From Nephrocerus scutellatus (taxonomy: Eukaryota > Arthropoda > Insecta > Diptera > Pipunculidae): DNA of 64,000 nt. Within the stretch, counting starts at the first letter, position 1. Every line of letters begins with the position of its first letter. Shown here one piece after another: positions 59,475 through 64,000 of the stretch. Position numbers and translations under genes: made by a program. Location: positions 93,270,965-93,334,964 of the forward strand of contig OX352765.1 in assembly GCA_947095585.1 (NCBI GenBank), given 5' to 3'. The notes below the pieces were generated by a model. The model worked only from the letters and a program-made list of their open reading frames with translations, was not told the origin of the DNA and did not search any database.

Positions 59475-59774
59475 GACATTTCCTACTTTTTTATTGCGAG
59501 TCGTTATTTATAATACTTCACCCTTTACTGTACAAAATAATTTACAAAGAAACTTAAGCAACATACTCGACTGTTAGAGTAGAAGAGAAGGAATACAAGA
59601 CCTACTAGTCTTACTCATTACCATGTCAAAAATCAAACGATTAATTAAAATGACATCTATTGACTGTTTAGAAATAAGTGATGCCAAATCGCTAGTATTA
59701 ATATAAGATGGATATTGGCGATGTAAAATTGTCGGCAACGGTCGTTTACATAATAAAATCGGGTTTAGTTAATA

Positions 59775-60076
59775 AAGGGTGTTTTTTTGGGAGGTTTGTT
59801 TTTCCGATAGATGTCGTTTTATTTTATGACAGTTGTTTTGACAGCTCAAAGTGGCATTTCTACTCAGTATTGTTTGGCAAATCATTATGAAAAAAAAAAA
59901 AAAAAAAAAAAAAATGACATTTGTGAAAAATAGTCGTGGTAGCCATATGCCAGAAATTGTGTTTAAATGTTAAATGCCAAAAAATTATCTACCAAATAAA
60001 AAAAAATTTTGGTCATTTCATAATTTTATATGTGTTTTATTCAAAAAAAAATCGGCAACCTCTTAAAAAAAAACGT
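59775..60076. mobile_element. MITE copy A (mariner-like ends)
   Basis: The left end is AAGGGTGTTTTTTTGGGAGG, flanked by TA at 59773-59774. The right end is CCTCTTAAAAAAAAACGT, which has lost GGG relative to copy B's end, next to TA at 60077-60078. It is 302 bp, non-coding, with a 27-bp poly-A tract near 59889-59914. TA flanks and short terminal inverted repeats suggest Tc1/mariner-type mobilisation (inference). Confidence 0.85.
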
Positions 60077-60084
60077 TATATCTA

Positions 60085-60249
60085 ACGGGTGTTTTTTTAA
60101 GAGGTTGCCGATTTTTTTTTTTTGAATAAAACACATATAAAATTATGAAATGACCAAAATTTTTTTTTATTTGGTAGATAATTTTTTGGCATTTAACATT
60201 TAAACACAATTTCTGGCATATGGCTACCACGACTATTTTTCACAAATGT

Positions 60250-60283
<34 letters not shown>

Positions 60284-60398
60284 CATAATGATTTGCCAAA
60301 CAATACTGAGTAGAAATGCCACTTTGAGCTGTCAAAACAACTGTCATAAAATAAAACGACATCTATCGGAAAAACAAACCTCCTAAAAAAACACCCGT
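60085..60398. mobile_element. MITE copy B, inverted relative to copy A
   Basis: It starts ACGGGTGTTTTTTTAAGAGG with TA at 60083-60084 and ends CCTCCTAAAAAAACACCCGT followed by TA at 60399-60400. It is 314 bp and is the reverse complement of copy A over nearly its full length, including internal words such as GGCATATGGCTACCACGACT. The two copies are separated by the 8 bp TATATCTA. Together they form a palindrome of about 620 bp. Confidence 0.9.
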
Positions 60399-60400
60399 TA

Positions 60401-62486
60401 TGAGCTTAAAATGATTTTAGAACTTTTTCTCTTTTTGAACACTTAAAGACATTGCAATAACTAGTTTAAAGTTTTGAAGAGAAGTAAAATTAAAATCCAA
60501 AAAACTTAAATTGACTGATCGAGATTTTGAACACAATTAAATTTAAGTAAGAAAAAAAAAAGTTTGCAATTTCGTTTAAGAGCGTTGGTGATGATAATAC
60601 CAAAAAAGTGGTTTTGACTTTTGATTAAAAGTTTGTGCCATTCTTTTTAAGACTTAAAAAAAACACATCAAAAACCATTTTTGACGTAACAGCGTCTCAC
60701 TATAAAGTTAAGGGGGTACATATTCAAAAAGTAAAATGTTAAGTGAGATACTGTTATGTCCCATGTTAAATGAGATTTGTATGAAATTCGGAATGTAGAC
60801 CTAAGATGCGACAATTAGACTTGTTCCTATAGTAATTCTGGAATAAGGTCATTATGGTCTGGAATTTTGGAAACAAACCAATTTCTCAAGCGATTCGCAT
60901 GAAATTATTTAATTAGATGTTGGACTAAGATGCAACTATAAGACTTGTCTGAATTTTGGGAACTATGATATTTTGAGATTTTGAGATGTCCGTTCGTGTA
61001 TCCGTCCCAAAGACAAGAAGATCTTTGTTTTCTTTTCTTTCGTCCCGGGCAGACGTTGTCACGATCAAACCCCGCGGCCGTGTATCGTGTATCGGCCTAC
61101 CCATCTTTTTTAATTTTCTGCTATTACTTCCTGAATTATTTATAACTTGTACGAATACTAATACTGTAGTCTGTCAAGACTCTTCAAATTCAGAAATTTA
61201 ACCGTAACAACCAAGCTGCTGGTCTATAAAACAATTCATCGACGCTCCTTGAGTTAATCGGTTAAAGATTTAAATTATCTGTGAAATGATGAATGTTTGT
61301 TAGAAAAAGAAAAATAAATAACATTATAGTATGACGTGATTTGATGCTGCTATATGGCATGATTATTAAAAAAAATTGCATGGTGTCCATCCGTCCCTGT
61401 GGCCGGATTACTACCAAATAGAAAGTGTTGTCACCGGAAATACACATGTGTGCAAAGTTTAAATAAAATCGGGATATAAGAAGTGGGTTAAAAATGTATC
61501 CAAGTTTCCACGACAAACAGACAAACTCACGGACACGCGAAGTTAATATAGACAGAATTTAAAAGAATACTCATCATTAAAACCAGATGCGTTTTTTCAT
61601 TCATTCATTTTTATATATTAAATTTGTTGGCTAAACGGGACCACGTGATCCGCTAAAGGATACCCAGCTGGCATGACCGAAGAGAGTCCTGCTTTGAAAG
61701 TCCTTTGCAGTAGAATTTATGGGACACGACAGCAAGGCCGGCATACGCTGGAAATATTAAAGAATTTTTATAAAATTATATTTTCTTTTTCCTGACAGAA
61801 GAATTCATATATTGCCCAAGTTTTTTATGTGGTCCACAACATAAAAACGTGACATATGGAGTTAATTTGTCAAAATATAATTTGTTAATTTTTTTTTTGA
61901 AATTGTTCAAAATTAAATTTTTTTATGGAAATAAACATTTTAATAAATATTTTAAGTTACCAACTTAGCCAAATGTTTATTAGAATATTATTTTTTGTTT
62001 AAATATTGTTTTATTGATATGGTAACACTTATGAAAATTTATTTGGTTTTTTGAACATAATCATAAGTGTTCTAAAAACAATTTTCCATAATTAACTACA
62101 CTCCATGGTCCATCATAGACAATTCAGACATTTTGCATTTATTGCTGAACTCTGCGACTCTACTCTACTCTTTTAAACAATTTTATAGTTTATTTTTTCT
62201 TGGAAAAGCTTTCTTCAAATTAATTGCAATTTCATAATCATTAAAAATCAATAGAAAAAGTCGTCCGCATTAAATAAAATCACTTGTTAAAGTCTGGCGA
62301 TTTGCAGCGAAAATTTATTGGAATTGAAATCATCCGTGAAGTAGGAGTCCCGACTGTCAGGTTCGCAGTTGTCATTTGTGGTAGCTATCGCAATCGCAGT
62401 CGATTATTCTTCAACTGTAATCTCAACTTGAATTAAATAAATAAAGAGATAAAAGCCTGAAGAAATAATATAAATTTATTATCAAA
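60401..62486. other. Intergenic with RTE-like scraps
   Basis: No gene was found until the LUC7-like start. The patch 61170-61250 (CAAGACTCTTCAAATTCAGA, then ACCAAGCTGCTGGTCTATAA) and the patch 61650-61770 (CATGACCGAAGAGAGTCCTG, AAAGTCCTTTGCAG.AGAATT) match 51357-51420 and 51640-51700. They are therefore decayed RTE-like fragments. A dispersed module copy lies between them at 61416-61555. Confidence 0.55.
61416..61555 (+). repeat. Dispersed about 120-bp module, copy 3
   Basis: ATAGAAAGTGTTGTCACCGG leads to ATACACATGTGTGCAAAGTT, a TAAAATCGGG block, GTGGGTTAAAAAT and the tail GACAAACAGACAAACTCACG. It is collinear with copies 1 and 2. The tail here is the longest and resembles the ends of insect LINE 3' UTRs. 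Confidence 0.75.
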
Positions 62487-62547
62487 ATGACCGCAACAGA
62501 TCAAATGCGGGCAATGCTCGACCAATTGATGGGCACAACCAGGAACG
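62487..62547 (+). CDS. LUC7-like splicing factor, first coding exon only
   Basis: The exon encodes MTATDQMRAMLDQLMGTTRN plus one base and ends at the donor GTAAGT at 62548. That N-terminus is characteristic of the LUC7L/LUC7L2 group, U1 snRNP-associated proteins that help select 5' splice sites; human LUC7L2 begins almost identically. The next exon should encode the first CCCH-type zinc finger and lies beyond the window. The start is supported by this fit and by the upstream in-frame AT-rich leader. The intron runs at least 1.45 kb to the window end. Confidence 0.88.
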
Positions 62548-63249
62548 GTAAGTATTTTGAAATATATTTATAATTGGTAGTGAGAGGTGGTTTCTATTTC
62601 TGCCTGTGTAGTAAGATGGAAGTTTGATGGCATTTTAAAATACAAAGCTTCTTTGCTATCGCTTAGTAATTGTATAATGAATAACTATGTTATTTGCATT
62701 GAGTACATTGAGTACATACAAGACGTGAGATTTTGTTTTATACGTACCTACTATGTAGCCTACCATTTTCTGTTGACAAAACAATCGTTTTATATACATA
62801 CTCTTCCCTTTTATAATAATTTGCAATTTTGTCTACGCGGTTAGTTTGTGTAGCTATTCTCATAATATACAGGAATATAATTACATAGCCATTGTTTTGT
62901 TTAAGGTTTTATTTGCTCGCACAGCAAACGTACATAAGATGGCTGATTCTGTCTTGGAATGTGCCAATAATTTACAGGGCAAAAATATCAATCATCAGAA
63001 AATCTTCCTAATTCACTGCAGATTTGGGATGATTTAGATCACAGAAGTTTTATTGCTTTATAAAAGGGTAATTTCTTCCTTCAAATAATGAAACTTAAAC
63101 CCCATTGTATGTCTATGACTATACAAGTGAATTGAACCCAAGGAAATAGTTGGTATGATTTAAGCTGCAAAAAGGCTTCTATGAACCGGGAGGTATGCTT
63201 TCGGTTATATAAAAAAAACCCCTCTGTGGAAAACCAAACCAAATATAGA

Positions 63250-64000
63250 CAAGTCAGACTATGGCCAGAAACATAAACAAAAAATACTTCAATGTCCCAA
63301 AGGAAGAAATAATTTATTCGTGAAACGATTTAAAAGTACTGCCTCGTCATCAATTCCAACGCTCATTTACAATGACATGTCAACCATTAGCTTTATTGAT
63401 AATGTCAATCTGCTTGCTTTATTTTGCAGCTAGTTCAACGCTACCGGATTGCACGTTGCCGATGCCTGTACTTTTAAGAGTCGAAACCTCTCTGAGACAG
63501 ATCTACTTTTGTACTCATCAAGTAGCTAAATGATCTCAAAATTCAGAAATCAGCTGGGCATGATGGTTTTCCCGCAATTTTTTTAAAGAAGTGTTCTTCA
63601 ACGCTGGCATTGTCTCTGCGCATGATTTTCATTTATATTATTCTTCTACAGACTTTCCAAAGAGTTTGAAAACAGCCTTTATCCATTCGGTTCCCAAAAA
63701 AGGCGAACCGTCATCTCTTTCCTCGTACCGACCCATTGCGCTAACATCCATACTTTCTAAGGTCATGGAAACGCTGATCAATTGTAAGCTTATGCAATAC
63801 CTTCAATCACAGGAAATCAGCGGCTAGCTGTATTGTTTTTGAGGGCAACGTTCTACAGATGATCTGATGGCATATCTAACTGAAAAGTGGAACCAGTATA
63901 TCCACAAATTTGGTAAAAGCAAAGTTGTTGTACTCGATATTTCCAAGGCATTTGACAGAGTCTGGCATAACCCTCTTTTGTCAAAAAAGAATGTCATTCA
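63250..64000 (+). pseudogene. CR1/Jockey-like LINE in LUC7-like intron 1, broken and cut by the window end
   Basis: The plus frame at 63640-63830 reads [40 protein letters not shown] and KLMQYLQSQEI (RT fingers), then a stop. It resumes at 63850-63970 with a RSTDDLMAYLTEKWNQ block, VVVLDISKAFDRVWHNPLL (palm, with the first catalytic Asp) and runs on past 64000. The upstream part (63340-63430) matches the linker seen at 39458-39706. It is the same family as 38874-39710, but in the host gene's orientation. Confidence 0.85.

Noticed and set aside
59029..59577. Plus-strand hydrophobic open frame of 182 codons opposite the lysine-rich gene
   Set aside because: It is the antisense shadow of the Lys/Asn/Ser-rich frame; hydrophobicity follows from complementarity.

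Overview
The window is nuclear DNA from a cyclorrhaphan fly. It is AT-rich, has GT-AG introns, and carries orthologues of Drosophila genes, but it is much more loaded with transposons than the matching Drosophila intervals. The species cannot be fixed from the sequence; a tephritid or other large-genome higher fly is an inference. No bacterial, viral or CRISPR-like system is visible.

Layout. 1-13634 has no confirmed exon. It holds LINE scraps, a 171-bp tandem array (7971-8640), a dead LINE (8985-9830), a GC-richer repeat-poor block (10430-11950) and a degenerate minisatellite (12200-12960). 13635-21809 (+) is CrebA, a bZIP secretory-pathway activator. Five coding exons are visible and the first coding exon was not found. 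Its 374-bp third visible intron is almost entirely hexanucleotide repeat. An 18-bp minisatellite (22610-23350) follows its 3' UTR. 23400-35690 is a graveyard of minus-strand LINE remnants plus a very AT-rich desert (29640-31250).

36086-53289 (-) is CTP synthase in four coding exons (638 aa). The 15.2-kb intron between its coding exons 1 and 2 holds many LINE pieces, a mariner-like transposase remnant and, on the opposite strand, a complete nested MADF-BESS gene (46802-47969). The last codons of that gene form the first unit of a nearly homogeneous 50-bp minisatellite. 53290-57143 carries candidate foldback elements and tandem repeats. 57144-58767 (+) is a complete five-exon gustatory receptor (444 aa). 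It converges tail to tail, with 68 bp between the stops, on a single-exon lysine-rich gene of unknown function (58836-59474, -). A mirrored pair of about 300-bp MITEs (59775-60398) follows. Exon 1 of a LUC7-like splicing factor starts at 62487, and its intron 1 runs off the window with a CR1/Jockey-like reverse transcriptase fragment in it.

The genes belong to unrelated pathways (transcription, nucleotide synthesis, taste, splicing), so the arrangement reflects fly synteny rather than an operon. The features most worth following up are the CDS-derived minisatellite, the paired inverted MITEs, the repeat-filled CrebA intron, and three LINE-tail modules that recur at several loci. Exon joins were worked out by hand from frame, splice consensus and protein-family continuity. 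No similarity search was run.
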